A stretch of 64,000 nt of DNA from Sphingomonas lycopersici (GCF_026130605.1 NZ_JANFAU010000005.1:1-64000); one strand, 5' to 3'; positions 48,957 to 56,895 are shown, counted from the stretch's first letter. Translations and numbers: made by a program. The notes: a model not told the origin generated them from the sequence alone.

Positions 48957-49733
48957 TCAAATCCCATAGCCGCCTGCCACGGCGATCTGCTGCCCGGTGA
49001 CATAGGCGGCCTTGGACGAAGCGAGGAACACCGCGGCATGGCCGATCTCCTCGGGCTGGCCCCAGCGCTTGAGCGCGAGATTCTTGTGGACCTCGCGGGT
49101 CCATTCCTCGTCGAACACGCCCTGCTTGCTGAGTTCGAGGAACATCCCCGCCTCGATCACCCCGACCAGCACGGTGTTGGCGCGGATGCCGTTCTTGCCC
49201 TCCTCGCGCGCGAAGCCCTTCACCAGCGCCTCGTTCGCGGCCTTGGGCGCGACCGACAGCCCGTCCTTGTCGGGCCAACGCAAATCGCCCGCCGAGCCGA
49301 GATGGACGATCGACCCGCCGCCCGCGCCGCGCATATGCGCGATCGCCGCGCGGCTGGCGTTGAAGAAGCCATGCACCTCGACATCGATCGCACGGCGCCA
49401 TTGCTCGGGCGTCGTCTCGGTGAGGAACACCTGCGCCACCAGCGGCCCCGCGCCCCAGACCATCGTATGCACCCGCCCGTGCGCCGCCGCTGCCGCCGCG
49501 ATCGTCGCATCGAGCATCGCCGTGTCGGTGACGTCGCATTCGTGGACGCTGGCGCGACGGCCGAGCGATTCGATCTCGCGCGCGATGGATTCGGCCTCCT
49601 CGCGCTTCGACCGCCAGGTGATCGCGACATCGCTGCCCGCGCGCGCGAATTCCAGCGCGACGACGCGCCCGATCCCGCCCGTCGCGCCGAAGATCAGCGC
49701 CGCGCCCTCCGGAAAGAGCCGTTCATCGCCCAT
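48957..49733 (-). CDS. SDR-family protein lacking the catalytic tyrosine
   Basis: A 258-residue SDR by fold: FGATGGIG at the N-terminus, ECDVTD at strand four, the IVHLGSAGD serine and the VAGGYGI close. The key YxxxK motif is changed: the lysine is in APKAAN, and the position four residues before it is Ser, not Tyr (SVAPK). NNAG is also replaced by VWGAG. It may have lost dehydrogenase activity, use the Ser differently, or act as a structural partner. The start at ATG 49733 follows GGAGG. It is divergent from the Rieske oxygenase, with 140 bp between starts. Confidence 0.82.
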   Translation of the reverse strand: MGDERLFPEGAALIFGATGGIGRVVALEFARAGSDVAITWRSKREEAESIAREIESLGRRASVHECDVTDTAMLDATIAAAAAAHGRVHTMVWGAGPLVAQVFLTETTPEQWRRAIDVEVHGFFNASRAAIAHMRGAGGGSIVHLGSAGDLRWPDKDGLSVAPKAANEALVKGFAREEGKNGIRANTVLVGVIEAGMFLELSKQGVFDEEWTREVHKNLALKRWGQPEEIGHAAVFLASSKAAYVTGQQIAVAGGYGI

Positions 49734-49811
49734 TACATCCTCCATTAGCTCTGCTTGCCTTGCATGATGCGGCCGTTCATGCGAGGTTACATCGAAATGC
49801 GCAATTGATAA

Positions 49812-49826
49812 GCGTGAAAAACACGC
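49812..49826. promoter_or_regulatory. Inverted repeat GCGTG-A5-CACGC in the Rieske divergent promoter
   Basis: A perfect 5-5-5 inverted repeat lies between the SDR-like gene and the Rieske oxygenase, 47 bp before the Rieske ATG. It is followed by ATATTGTGATTTTACC, which loosely resembles the element at 56879. It could be an operator. Confidence 0.4.
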
Positions 49827-49873
49827 ATATTGTGATTTTACCGACGGACATCTGCGGATAGAGAGAGGCAAAC

Positions 49874-50956
49874 ATGGCAACGACCGCCGAATATGGTCTC
49901 GGCGAACATCAGTTCCCGCGCGGCTGGTTCATGATCGCGGCGTCGGACGAGCTGGAGGGGCACAAGGCCCACGCCGTCCGGTTTTTCGGGCGCGACATGG
50001 TCCTGTATCGCGGGCGTTCGGGCAAGGTCTATCTCGTCGACGCTTATTGCCCGCACATGGGCGCGCATCTGGCGAAGAACACCACCTCCTATGTCATCCG
50101 CGACGATGAGCAGATCGAGGGCGATTCGATCCGTTGCCCCTATCACGGCTGGCGCTTCGGGCCGGACGGCAAATGCAACGAAATCCCCTATTCGCCGCAG
50201 AAGATCCCGGCGGCCGCGTGCCTGCCGAGCTGGCCGGTCGAGGAGCGCGCTGGCTGCATCTGGATGTGGAACGATCCCGAGGGTGGCGAGCCCGATTACG
50301 ATCTTCCCGCCTTCGCCGAATATGGCACCCCGCATTGGGTCGACTGGAAGATCGACCAGCTCGGCGAGCTCAAGAGCCACCCGATCGAAATCCTCGACAA
50401 TATGGCCGATCGCGGCCATTTCGGCCCGGTCCACGGCTCGGAGGGGATCGAGCTGTTCGAGAATGATTTCAACGATCATATCGTCGTCCAGCGCTTCCGC
50501 TCGGGGCACCGCACGCTGGTTACCGAGGGCGCGCTCTATACCAACACCTGGTATACCGGGCCGGGCATCTTGATCTCTGAGATGGCGGGGGAATATCCCT
50601 CGATCATCCTCATCGCGCATACCCCGGTCGAGGACGGCGTGGTGCGCGTGTGGCATGGCCTGCTCGTCAAGGTCGGCAATGCGACGCCCACCGAAGAAGA
50701 TATCGGTCTCGCCCGCGCCTATCAGGATGCCAGCCTCGCCGCGTTCAGCCAGGATTTCGAGATCTGGTCGAACAAGCGCCCGTGCTTCAACCCGCTGGCG
50801 GTGCGCGGCGACGGGCCGATCGGCAAGGTCCGCATCTGGTATCGCCAATTCTACAACCCGCGCGCCCGCGCCGGCGAATTCCAGAAGCGCGTCAACGGCA
50901 CCACCGTGACGCGCGGCACCACCACCGCGCCGTGGGACGAAGAACAAGCCGCCTAG
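49874..50956 (+). CDS. Rieske non-haem iron oxygenase, KshA-like
   Basis: A 360-residue oxygenase. The [2Fe-2S] Rieske ligands are C59 and H61 (CPHMGAH) and C88 and H91 (CPYHGW). The mononuclear iron site is H182 and H187 in DNMADRGHFGPVHG, with D294 in FSQDFEIW as a candidate third ligand. These positions are very close to those of mycobacterial KshA, the 3-ketosteroid 9-alpha-hydroxylase oxygenase, which supports a KshA-like role. A reductase (KshB type) is not present nearby. It starts a rightward train: SDR, SDR, SnoaL, SDR, DUF1214, SnoaL. ATG 49874 follows GAGAGAGG. Confidence 0.9.
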   Translation: MATTAEYGLGEHQFPRGWFMIAASDELEGHKAHAVRFFGRDMVLYRGRSGKVYLVDAYCPHMGAHLAKNTTSYVIRDDEQIEGDSIRCPYHGWRFGPDGKCNEIPYSPQKIPAAACLPSWPVEERAGCIWMWNDPEGGEPDYDLPAFAEYGTPHWVDWKIDQLGELKSHPIEILDNMADRGHFGPVHGSEGIELFENDFNDHIVVQRFRSGHRTLVTEGALYTNTWYTGPGILISEMAGEYPSIILIAHTPVEDGVVRVWHGLLVKVGNATPTEEDIGLARAYQDASLAAFSQDFEIWSNKRPCFNPLAVRGDGPIGKVRIWYRQFYNPRARAGEFQKRVNGTTVTRGTTTAPWDEEQAA

Positions 50957-50964
50957 TTAGATAC

Positions 50965-51048
50965 CGTCATGCCGGACTTGATCCGGCATCCAGAGCCATA
51001 AAGGCCATCGCTCGTGACTCAGGATGCCGGGTCGAGCCCGGCATGACG
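50965..51048. repeat. Palindromic repeat, CGTCATGCCGG...CCGGCATCCAGAG family
   Basis: Arms of the CGTCATGCCGGACTTGATCC type lie around a loop of about 20 bases, between the Rieske gene and the following SDR in the same direction. It could split the train into separately expressed parts. Confidence 0.88.
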
Positions 51049-51092
51049 GCGGAGGATTTCAATTCCGCCATGCTATTTCGAGGAGAGAATTT

Positions 51093-51881
51093 TTGGGACG
51101 ATTGAACGGCAAGGTGGCGATCGTCACCGGCGGCTCGCAGGGCATGGGCGCGGCAACCGCGCGGCTGTTCGCCGCCGAGGGCGCGAAGGTCGTGATCGGC
51201 GACGTGGTCGAGGACAAGGGCCAGGCGCTCGCCGCCGAGATCGGCGCCGCTGCGCGCTTCTCAAAGCTCGACGTCCGCTCCGAGGCGGATTGGGCGGCGA
51301 TCGTCGCCACCGCGACCGAGGCGTTCGGCACGGTCGACATCCTCATCAACAACGCCGCGGTGGTCCATTTCACCGCGATCGAGGAATTGAAGGTCGAGGA
51401 CGCCGAGCGCGTGCTGTCGATCAACGTGATCGGCACGATGCTCGGCGCCAAGCATATCGCCCCGGTGATGACCAAGGCAGGGCGCGGCGTGATCATCAAC
51501 ATCTCGTCGGTCGACGGCCTCCGCGGCTGCAACGGCCTGCCGATCTACACCGCGAGCAAATGGGCGGTGCGCGGGCTGACCAAATCGCTGGCGATGGAAT
51601 TGGGACCGCGCGGCGTGCGCGTCTGCTCGGTCCATCCGGGCGGGGTCAATACCCAGATGGGCAACCCGATGGGCGCGACCGGCGCCGATCTCAACCGCGG
51701 CTATGAGCGCGTGCCGCTCCAGCGCATCGGCGAGCCCGAGGAAATCGCGCGCGCCAGCCTGTTCCTGGCTTCCGACGAGGCCAGCTATATCAGCGGCGCC
51801 GAACTGGCGGTCGATGGCGGCTGGACCGCCGGCTATTACCAGCCGGTGCTCCCCGGCGCGCCCGCCGGTCTGGGCGTCTAA
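51093..51881 (+). CDS. Short-chain dehydrogenase/reductase (TTG start)
   Basis: A 262-residue classical SDR: TGGSQGMG, Asp at VVIGDVVED (NAD-type), INNAA, the Ser of NISSVDG and YTASK, closing with LAVDGGWTAGYY. The start is a TTG at 51093, five bases behind AGGAGAG. Earlier codons would pass through the palindromic repeat. The pattern is like 3-beta/20-beta-hydroxysteroid dehydrogenases of the SDR family, although this class is too broad to fix the substrate. Another SDR starts four bases after the stop. Confidence 0.86.
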   Translation: MGRLNGKVAIVTGGSQGMGAATARLFAAEGAKVVIGDVVEDKGQALAAEIGAAARFSKLDVRSEADWAAIVATATEAFGTVDILINNAAVVHFTAIEELKVEDAERVLSINVIGTMLGAKHIAPVMTKAGRGVIINISSVDGLRGCNGLPIYTASKWAVRGLTKSLAMELGPRGVRVCSVHPGGVNTQMGNPMGATGADLNRGYERVPLQRIGEPEEIARASLFLASDEASYISGAELAVDGGWTAGYYQPVLPGAPAGLGV

Positions 51882-51885
51882 GGCG

Positions 51886-52647
51886 ATGGCTGCGCTCTCC
51901 GGCAAGGTCGCGATCGTCACCGGCGCCGGCCAAGGCGTCGGGCGCGGCATCGCGCTGGCGCTGGCGAAGCGCGGCGCCACGCTGGCGTTGCTCGGGCGAA
52001 CCAAGGCCAAGCTCGATAGCGTCGCGACGGAGATCGCCGCGTTCGGCGGGACGGCACAGGGCTTCGCCTGCGACGTCAAGGATGCCGCCTCGATCGGCGA
52101 TGCCGTGGCGGGGGTGACAAGCGCGTTCGGCGGGGTCGATATCCTCGTCAACAATGCGCAGGAAGTCCCGCTCGGCCCGCTGATGGCGGTGAGCGACGCG
52201 GCATTCGAGGCCGGGTTCGACTCCGGCCCGCTCGCCACCTTCCGTTTCATGAAGGCATGTCACCCGCACATGAAGCGGCGCGGCGGCGGGGTGATCTTCA
52301 ACCTCGCCAGCTCGGCGGCGGTGCGCTGGGACATGGCCAATTACGGCGCCTATGCCGCGGTGAAACAGGCGATCCGCTCGCTGAGCCGCGCCGCGGCGGC
52401 CGAATGGGGCGTCGACGGAATCCGCGTGTTGACGATCGCGCCCCACGCCAAATCGCCTGGGCTCGTCCAGTGGATCGAGAACAACCCGGCGGAGGCCGAA
52501 GCCTTTTTCCGCACGATCCCGCTGCGCCGTGTCGGCGAATGCGAAGAGGATATCGGCGAGGCGGTGGCCGGGCTGTGCGGCCCCGAATTCGCCTATCTCA
52601 CCGGCGCGACGATCCCGCTCGACGGCGGGCAGGCCAATTTCGACTGA
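51886..52647 (+). CDS. Short-chain dehydrogenase/reductase
   Basis: A 253-residue SDR with TGAGQGVG, VNNAQ (in place of NNAG), the LASSAA serine and YAAVK. The strand-two end (LALLGRTKAKLD) has Gly-Arg where NAD enzymes have Asp, so NADP(H) is more likely. Thus neighbouring SDRs again differ in likely cofactor, as at 34455 and 35209. It starts four bases after the previous stop. A SnoaL-like gene follows after 21 bases. Confidence 0.86.
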   Translation: MAALSGKVAIVTGAGQGVGRGIALALAKRGATLALLGRTKAKLDSVATEIAAFGGTAQGFACDVKDAASIGDAVAGVTSAFGGVDILVNNAQEVPLGPLMAVSDAAFEAGFDSGPLATFRFMKACHPHMKRRGGGVIFNLASSAAVRWDMANYGAYAAVKQAIRSLSRAAAAEWGVDGIRVLTIAPHAKSPGLVQWIENNPAEAEAFFRTIPLRRVGECEEDIGEAVAGLCGPEFAYLTGATIPLDGGQANFD

Positions 52648-52668
52648 CGGATAAGGGAGAGGAAGGGC

Positions 52669-53118
52669 ATGGACCTGCGCGCCGTATCGGACATCATCGA
52701 GATCCAGCAGCTCCTCGCCACTTATGTCTATGCGATCGACGCCAAGGATTTCGACACGCTCGATCGCGTGTTCACCCCGGACGCGACGTTCGATTATTCG
52801 GTGACCGGCGGCGAGATCGGCGATTATGCCACGATCAAGCCGTGGCTCGCCAAGGCGTTGGCCCCCTTCCCCGTCACCCAGCATCTGATCGGGCTGCCGC
52901 TGATCCGCGTCGACGGCGATCGTGCCACCTCGCGCACGATGCTGTTCAACCCGATGCAGCTCGCGCAGCCGGGCGGCGATCACCTGTTCTTCGTCGGCGC
53001 AACCTATGTCGACGATCTCGTCCGCACCCCCGACGGCTGGCGCATCACGCGCCGCGCCGAGGCCGACCCGTGGGTCAAGGATCCGCCGCAGAATTTCACG
53101 CCGGAGAAGGCGGGCTGA
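52669..53118 (+). CDS. SnoaL-like (NTF2-fold) protein
   Basis: A 149-residue protein: VSDIIEIQQLLATYVYAIDA, LDRVFTPDATFDYSVTGG, LPLIRVDGDRATSRTMLFNP. These are SnoaL_4 patterns, with the early Tyr-x-x-x-Asp (YVYAIDAKD) pair and the FTPDATFDY strand. The ATG is behind AAGGGAGAGG. It lies within the Rieske-SDR train, and dehydration or isomerisation of a ring alcohol made by the SDRs would be a consistent role. A palindromic repeat follows. Confidence 0.78.
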   Translation: MDLRAVSDIIEIQQLLATYVYAIDAKDFDTLDRVFTPDATFDYSVTGGEIGDYATIKPWLAKALAPFPVTQHLIGLPLIRVDGDRATSRTMLFNPMQLAQPGGDHLFFVGATYVDDLVRTPDGWRITRRAEADPWVKDPPQNFTPEKAG

Positions 53119-53185
53119 ACCGCTGGTCCGCATCTTTTTTCGTTACTGATTGGATTGAAGCGAATGAACCCGAACACCCCTTCAT

Positions 53186-53269
53186 CGTCATGCCGGACTT
53201 GATCCGGCATCCAGAGCCACAAGGGACATCGCCCGTGGCTCTGGATGCCGGGTCGAGCCCGGCATGACG
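53186..53269. repeat. Palindromic repeat, CGTCATGCCGG...CCGGCATCCAGAG family
   Basis: A close copy of the element at 50965, again between two genes in the same direction (SnoaL-like and SDR). Together the two copies bracket the SDR-SDR-SnoaL block. Confidence 0.88.
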
Positions 53270-53304
53270 GCAGGGGCAGCCGCGGGGAGGAGAGAGGAAA
53301 ACAT

Positions 53305-54084
53305 ATGTTGCTCAAAGGCAAAGTCATCGTGGTCAGCGGGGTCGGCCCTGGGATGGGGCAGTCGCTCGCCCGCATCGCCGCCGAGGAAGGCGCCAAGGTC
53401 GCATTGGGCGCGCGTAGCCAGAAATTTCTCGATGAGGTGGCGGGCGAAATCCGCGCCGCGGGCGGCGAAGCCGTCGCCCGCTCGACCGACGTGACCGATG
53501 CGGGCCAGTGCCAGGCGCTCGTGCAGGCGGCGCTCGACGCGTTCGGGCGCATCGACGGCCTCGTCAATACCGCCTATATCCACGGCGAATGGACTACCGT
53601 CGATCGGGCCGATCCCGCCGACTGGCTCAAGGTGCTCGACGTCAATTGCCTCGGCGCGCTGCGCATGGCGCAGGCGGTGTTCCCGACGATGAAGGCGCAG
53701 GGCAGCGGCGCGATCATCAATGTTTCGACGATGTCGACCGTTAACCCCTTCCCCGGCGAGGGCGGCTATGCCTCGGGGAAGGGCGCGCTCAACGCGCTGA
53801 CCCGGCATATGGCGAAGGATTTCGGCCCGCACGGCATCCGCGTCAACGCGACCCGCATGGGGTGGATCGGCGGCAAACCGGTCTATGACTGGATCGCGCG
53901 CGAAGTCGCCGCCGGGCGCGACCGCGCCGAAGTGGAAGGCGAGATCACCTCGCGCATCCCGCTCAACATCATTCCGCCCGAGGAAGATTGCGCCAAGGCG
54001 GTGCTGTTCTTCCTCTCCGATTATTCCAAGGTCGTCACCGGCGCGTCGCTCGACGTGAATGGCGGCCAGTATATGGCACCCTGA
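53305..54084 (+). CDS. Short-chain dehydrogenase/reductase
   Basis: A 259-residue SDR: SGVGPGMG in place of TGxxxGIG, Gly-Ala-Arg at strand two (VALGARSQKF, NADP-like), VNTAY in place of NNAG, the Ser of NVSTMS and YASGK, closing with LDVNGGQYMAP. The changed glycine motif and NNAG mark a distinct subfamily. ATG 53305 follows GGAGGAGAGAGG. The next gene starts two bases after the stop, so this heads a three-gene unit with DUF1214 and SnoaL-like genes. Confidence 0.86.
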   Translation: MLLKGKVIVVSGVGPGMGQSLARIAAEEGAKVALGARSQKFLDEVAGEIRAAGGEAVARSTDVTDAGQCQALVQAALDAFGRIDGLVNTAYIHGEWTTVDRADPADWLKVLDVNCLGALRMAQAVFPTMKAQGSGAIINVSTMSTVNPFPGEGGYASGKGALNALTRHMAKDFGPHGIRVNATRMGWIGGKPVYDWIAREVAAGRDRAEVEGEITSRIPLNIIPPEEDCAKAVLFFLSDYSKVVTGASLDVNGGQYMAP

Positions 54085-54086
54085 TC

Positions 54087-55175
54087 ATGACCAAGGACAC
54101 CGAACAGCGCGTCGCCTCGGGCGAGGTGTGGCGCGATTTCTGCCGCCGGCTGGAGGCGATCGGCGAGGTGGTGCTGAGCACCAGGATCGCCGACACCCCG
54201 ATCGATCAGGCCGAAGGCTATCGCTACCTCAGCCGGCTGACGCGCATCGCACTCGATATGCATCTGGAGAATGCCGACACCGATTTCCCCGGCTTCTACG
54301 CCGCGTCGCACCCGACGGCGAAGATCGGCGCGGACAATCCCGACAATATCTACATGAACGCCGCGATCAGCGGGGCGCGGCGCTATCGCATCAGCGGCAA
54401 TCGCGGGTCGGTGCCGATCCTGAGCTTCGGCACCAAGGCGAACCGCTATGCGATCGACGGGACGATGGCCTCCACCGGCGAACTCGATTCGGCGGATATC
54501 GAGTTCGAGGAAGACGGCAGCTTCCAGATCATCGCGAGCAAGGAGCGCGAGAACGGCAACTGGCTGCCGCTGGCCGACGATTCATCGATGCTGCTCGTCC
54601 GCCAAACCTTCCTCGATCGCGACAATGAGGTGCCGGCGACGGTGAAAATCGAGGCGATCGATCGCCCGCGCGAAACCCCCGAGCCGCTCACCGCGGAAAA
54701 GCTGGAGCAAGGGCTGCAACGCGCCGCCGCCTTCGTCGAGGGCACCGCGCGGACCTTCCTGCGCTGGACCGATATGCTGATGCCGGCGCTCAACCAGCTC
54801 GCCACCACCGACCAGACGATGTTCTACAAGGCCGGCGGCGATCCGACGATCTTCTACCTTCACGGCTATTGGAAGCTCGCACGGGACGAGATGCTGGTGA
54901 TCGAAACGCCGGTGCCCGATTGCACCTTCTGGAATTTCCAGGTCGACAATATCTGGTTCGAATCGCTCGATTATCGCCACCATAAGGTGCATGTGAACGC
55001 GCATAGCGCGACGCTGAATCCGAATGGCACGGTGACGATCGTGGTCGCCGCGCGCGATCCCGGCTTCGGCAATTGGGTCGACACCGCCGGGCACGGACAC
55101 GGCACGATGCTGCTGCGCTGGACGGGGGCGACCGAGCATCCCGTGCCGGTGACACGCGTGGAGAAATTTGCATGA
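54087..55175 (+). CDS. DUF1214-family protein
   Basis: A 362-residue protein of a family with no settled function. The C-terminal half carries the conserved block IETPVPDCTFWNFQVDNIWF, SLDYRHHKVHVNAHSA, then VAARDPGFGNWVDTAGHGHG and MLLRW. These are typical of DUF1214, which often follows a DUF1254 domain; no DUF1254 part is present here. No signal peptide or cofactor motif is visible. It starts two bases after an SDR and its stop overlaps the next SnoaL-like start (ATGA). Tight coupling suggests a role with those two enzymes, perhaps as a binding or carrier protein for the substrate. Confidence 0.72.
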   Translation: MTKDTEQRVASGEVWRDFCRRLEAIGEVVLSTRIADTPIDQAEGYRYLSRLTRIALDMHLENADTDFPGFYAASHPTAKIGADNPDNIYMNAAISGARRYRISGNRGSVPILSFGTKANRYAIDGTMASTGELDSADIEFEEDGSFQIIASKERENGNWLPLADDSSMLLVRQTFLDRDNEVPATVKIEAIDRPRETPEPLTAEKLEQGLQRAAAFVEGTARTFLRWTDMLMPALNQLATTDQTMFYKAGGDPTIFYLHGYWKLARDEMLVIETPVPDCTFWNFQVDNIWFESLDYRHHKVHVNAHSATLNPNGTVTIVVAARDPGFGNWVDTAGHGHGTMLLRWTGATEHPVPVTRVEKFA

Positions 55176-55642
55176 GTGATCTCGAAACCCGCATCGCGCG
55201 GCTGGAAGCGGAAAGCGATATCCGCCGCTTGAAGGCGCGCTATCTCAACGCCTGCGACGCGAAGGATGTCGACGCGATCCGCGCCTGCTTCACCCCCGAC
55301 GCGGAGATCGACTTTCCGCCGATCGGCACCTTCGGGGTCGACGGGCTGATCGACGTGTTCACGCAAATGGCGGCGACCACGCCGATCGTCGACGTCCATC
55401 AGGGGCATAATGGCGAGATCGAGGTCGACGGCGACGAGGCCAAGGCGCGCTGGAACCTCGGCTATGCGACCTACGATCCGCGCAGCGGCACCTTCCGCCT
55501 GCTCGCGAACTTCTATCAGGATCGCTATCGCAAGACCCCCGAGGGCTGGCGCATCTGCTATTCGCGCTCCGAACCGCGCGCGATCGTCGACGGCGCGATC
55601 GGGCCGGAGGGGGTGAAGGCCGGCTGGGTCGCGGCCGGGTAG
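55172..55642 (+). CDS. SnoaL-like (NTF2-fold) protein
   Basis: A 156-residue protein: ARLEAESDIRRLKARYLNAC, CFTPDAEIDFPPIGTFG, VHQGHNGEIEVDGDEAKARW, ending RSEPRAIVDG. It has the SnoaL_4 layout with the H-x-GHNxEI strand also seen in the protein at 44927. The start overlaps the DUF1214 stop by four bases. It is the last gene of the train, and two palindromic repeats follow at once. Confidence 0.78.
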   Translation: MSDLETRIARLEAESDIRRLKARYLNACDAKDVDAIRACFTPDAEIDFPPIGTFGVDGLIDVFTQMAATTPIVDVHQGHNGEIEVDGDEAKARWNLGYATYDPRSGTFRLLANFYQDRYRKTPEGWRICYSRSEPRAIVDGAIGPEGVKAGWVAAG

Positions 55643-55655
55643 GGACGCGACAGAA

Positions 55656-55790
55656 CTTGTGCTCCCGCGAAGGCGGGAGCCCAGTCTGTGTCCCCGCCTT
55701 CGCGGGGACACAAAGACTAACCACCCCGGCGAAGGCCGGGGTCCAGTTACGATCGGCCCGATGCTGGACCCCGGCCTTCGCCGGGGCGGT
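55656..55790. repeat. Two adjacent palindromic repeats of different families
   Basis: A composite of GTGCTCCCGCGAAGGCGGGA with an inverted GTCCCCGCCTTCGCGGGGAC unit (55656-55715) is followed by a CCCCGGCGAAGGCCGGGG palindrome (55721-55790) nearly identical to 20612-20680. They lie between convergent SnoaL-like and AsnC genes and likely stop transcription from both sides. Confidence 0.85.
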
Positions 55791-55812
55791 AACCTATCCG
55801 CCCCTTTTTCGC

Positions 55813-56280
55813 TCAATCGACCAGCGAGCACCAGCGATAGTCGTGCTTGATGAAATTTTGCCCGAGGCTGTAGCGGATGCGGTGGACGCCGGGGATCTTG
55901 TCGATCGTCTGGTGGAGATAGTCGGTCAGTTCCGCGCCATTTTCCACCAGGGTCATCGCCAATACGTCGGCGCGGCCGAGGATCGTCGCGACGAAGCCGA
56001 TCTCGGGCAGATCGGCCAGCGCGCGCGACACCCGCTCGATATCAGACGCGCTGTTCGCCTCGACCCACAGATAGGCGAGGATCGGGTTGCGCAGCCGATT
56101 GGCATTGGTCACCGCGGCGACGCGGATCACCTTATTGTCGAGCAGCCGCTTGAGCCGCGAGCGGATCGTCCCTTCGGTCAGCCCGAATTCGCGGCCGATC
56201 TCGCGATTGGAGACGCGCGCGTCGTGCCCCAGCCGCTCGATGATCCGCTCGTCCAGTTCGTCGAGCGCGATGCGAGTCAT
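55813..56280 (-). CDS. Lrp/AsnC-family regulator (second of a coupled pair)
   Basis: A 155-residue Lrp/AsnC protein. The HTH covers residues 24-48 (SNREIGREFGLTEGTIRSRL). The RAM ligand domain follows with VATILGRADVLAMTLVENGAEL. The ATG at 56280 overlaps the TGA of the preceding AsnC gene (ATGA), so both chains are made together. Two unequal Lrp proteins from one message could form heteromers. They are divergent from the KstD-like operon. Confidence 0.85.
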   Translation of the reverse strand: MTRIALDELDERIIERLGHDARVSNREIGREFGLTEGTIRSRLKRLLDNKVIRVAAVTNANRLRNPILAYLWVEANSASDIERVSRALADLPEIGFVATILGRADVLAMTLVENGAELTDYLHQTIDKIPGVHRIRYSLGQNFIKHDYRWCSLVD

Positions 56281-56795
56281 AGAGGTGCCCATTCCGGATT
56301 GTATTTGAGGACCTTGAGCGCAAGGCTCGGGAACAGCCGCTCGACCCCGTCGATCTTGGCGATGACGTTGGTGAGCAATTCCTCCATTTCGGCGAGCGAG
56401 CTCGACACGACCTGGATTTCCAGATCGTGCGTGCCAATCGCGACGTTGACGGTGATCACCCGTTCGAGCCGCGCCAGCTCCTCGCCCACCGCGGTCGCCG
56501 CGCGGCCCTTCACCTGCACCCCGACCGGCGCGAGATATTCGAAGCCCATCGCCGACAGATCGCGCATCGCGACGACGCGCAACATATTGGCCTCCTCCAG
56601 CCGGCGCAGCCGGGTGCGGACGGTGGCTTCGTTGACGCCCATGTCGCGCGCGAGATCGCGGTTGGCGATGCGGCCGTTCTGGCGCAGCGCGGCGATGATC
56701 CGCTCATCCATATCGTCGGTTTCGAACTCGGCAGCTTCCCTGCCGTTCTGGGCCTTGCCGCGTCCGCGACGTTCCCCCTTGGCTTCTGCTCGCAA
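56277..56795 (-). CDS. Lrp/AsnC-family regulator (first of a coupled pair)
   Basis: A 172-residue Lrp/AsnC protein. It has a charged N-terminal extension, then MDERIIAALRQNGRIANRDL and ARDMGVNEATVRTRLRRLEE as HTH, then a RAM domain with VNVAIGTHDLEIQVVSSSLA. The start is uncertain: I chose TTG 56795, eight bases after GGAG. A GTG at 56849 is also in frame. It is divergent from the KstD-like gene, with a conserved AT-rich element at 56879-56895 between them, so it is a prime candidate to control that operon and perhaps the TonB receptor at 27.8 kb that shares the element. Confidence 0.83.
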   Translation of the reverse strand: MRAEAKGERRGRGKAQNGREAAEFETDDMDERIIAALRQNGRIANRDLARDMGVNEATVRTRLRRLEEANMLRVVAMRDLSAMGFEYLAPVGVQVKGRAATAVGEELARLERVITVNVAIGTHDLEIQVVSSSLAEMEELLTNVIAKIDGVERLFPSLALKVLKYNPEWAPL

Positions 56796-56878
56796 CGCAA
56801 TTTCTCCAGTTGGGTGCAGATGTACATTTGCGCGCCCGATCGTCAACACGCTTCACCGAACACGGTCGAATATCACAC

Positions 56879-56895
56879 TTTGCGTATTAATTTTC
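56879..56895. promoter_or_regulatory. TTTGCGTATTAATTTTC element before the KstD-like operon
   Basis: This 17-mer matches the complement of 27907-27923 upstream of a TonB receptor at 16 of 17 bases. It is followed by TTTCGTAACGCA, and the 27.9-kb site is also followed by a GTTACGAA core (same bases, other strand). A shared operator, perhaps for the Lrp/AsnC pair, is likely. Confidence 0.5.
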
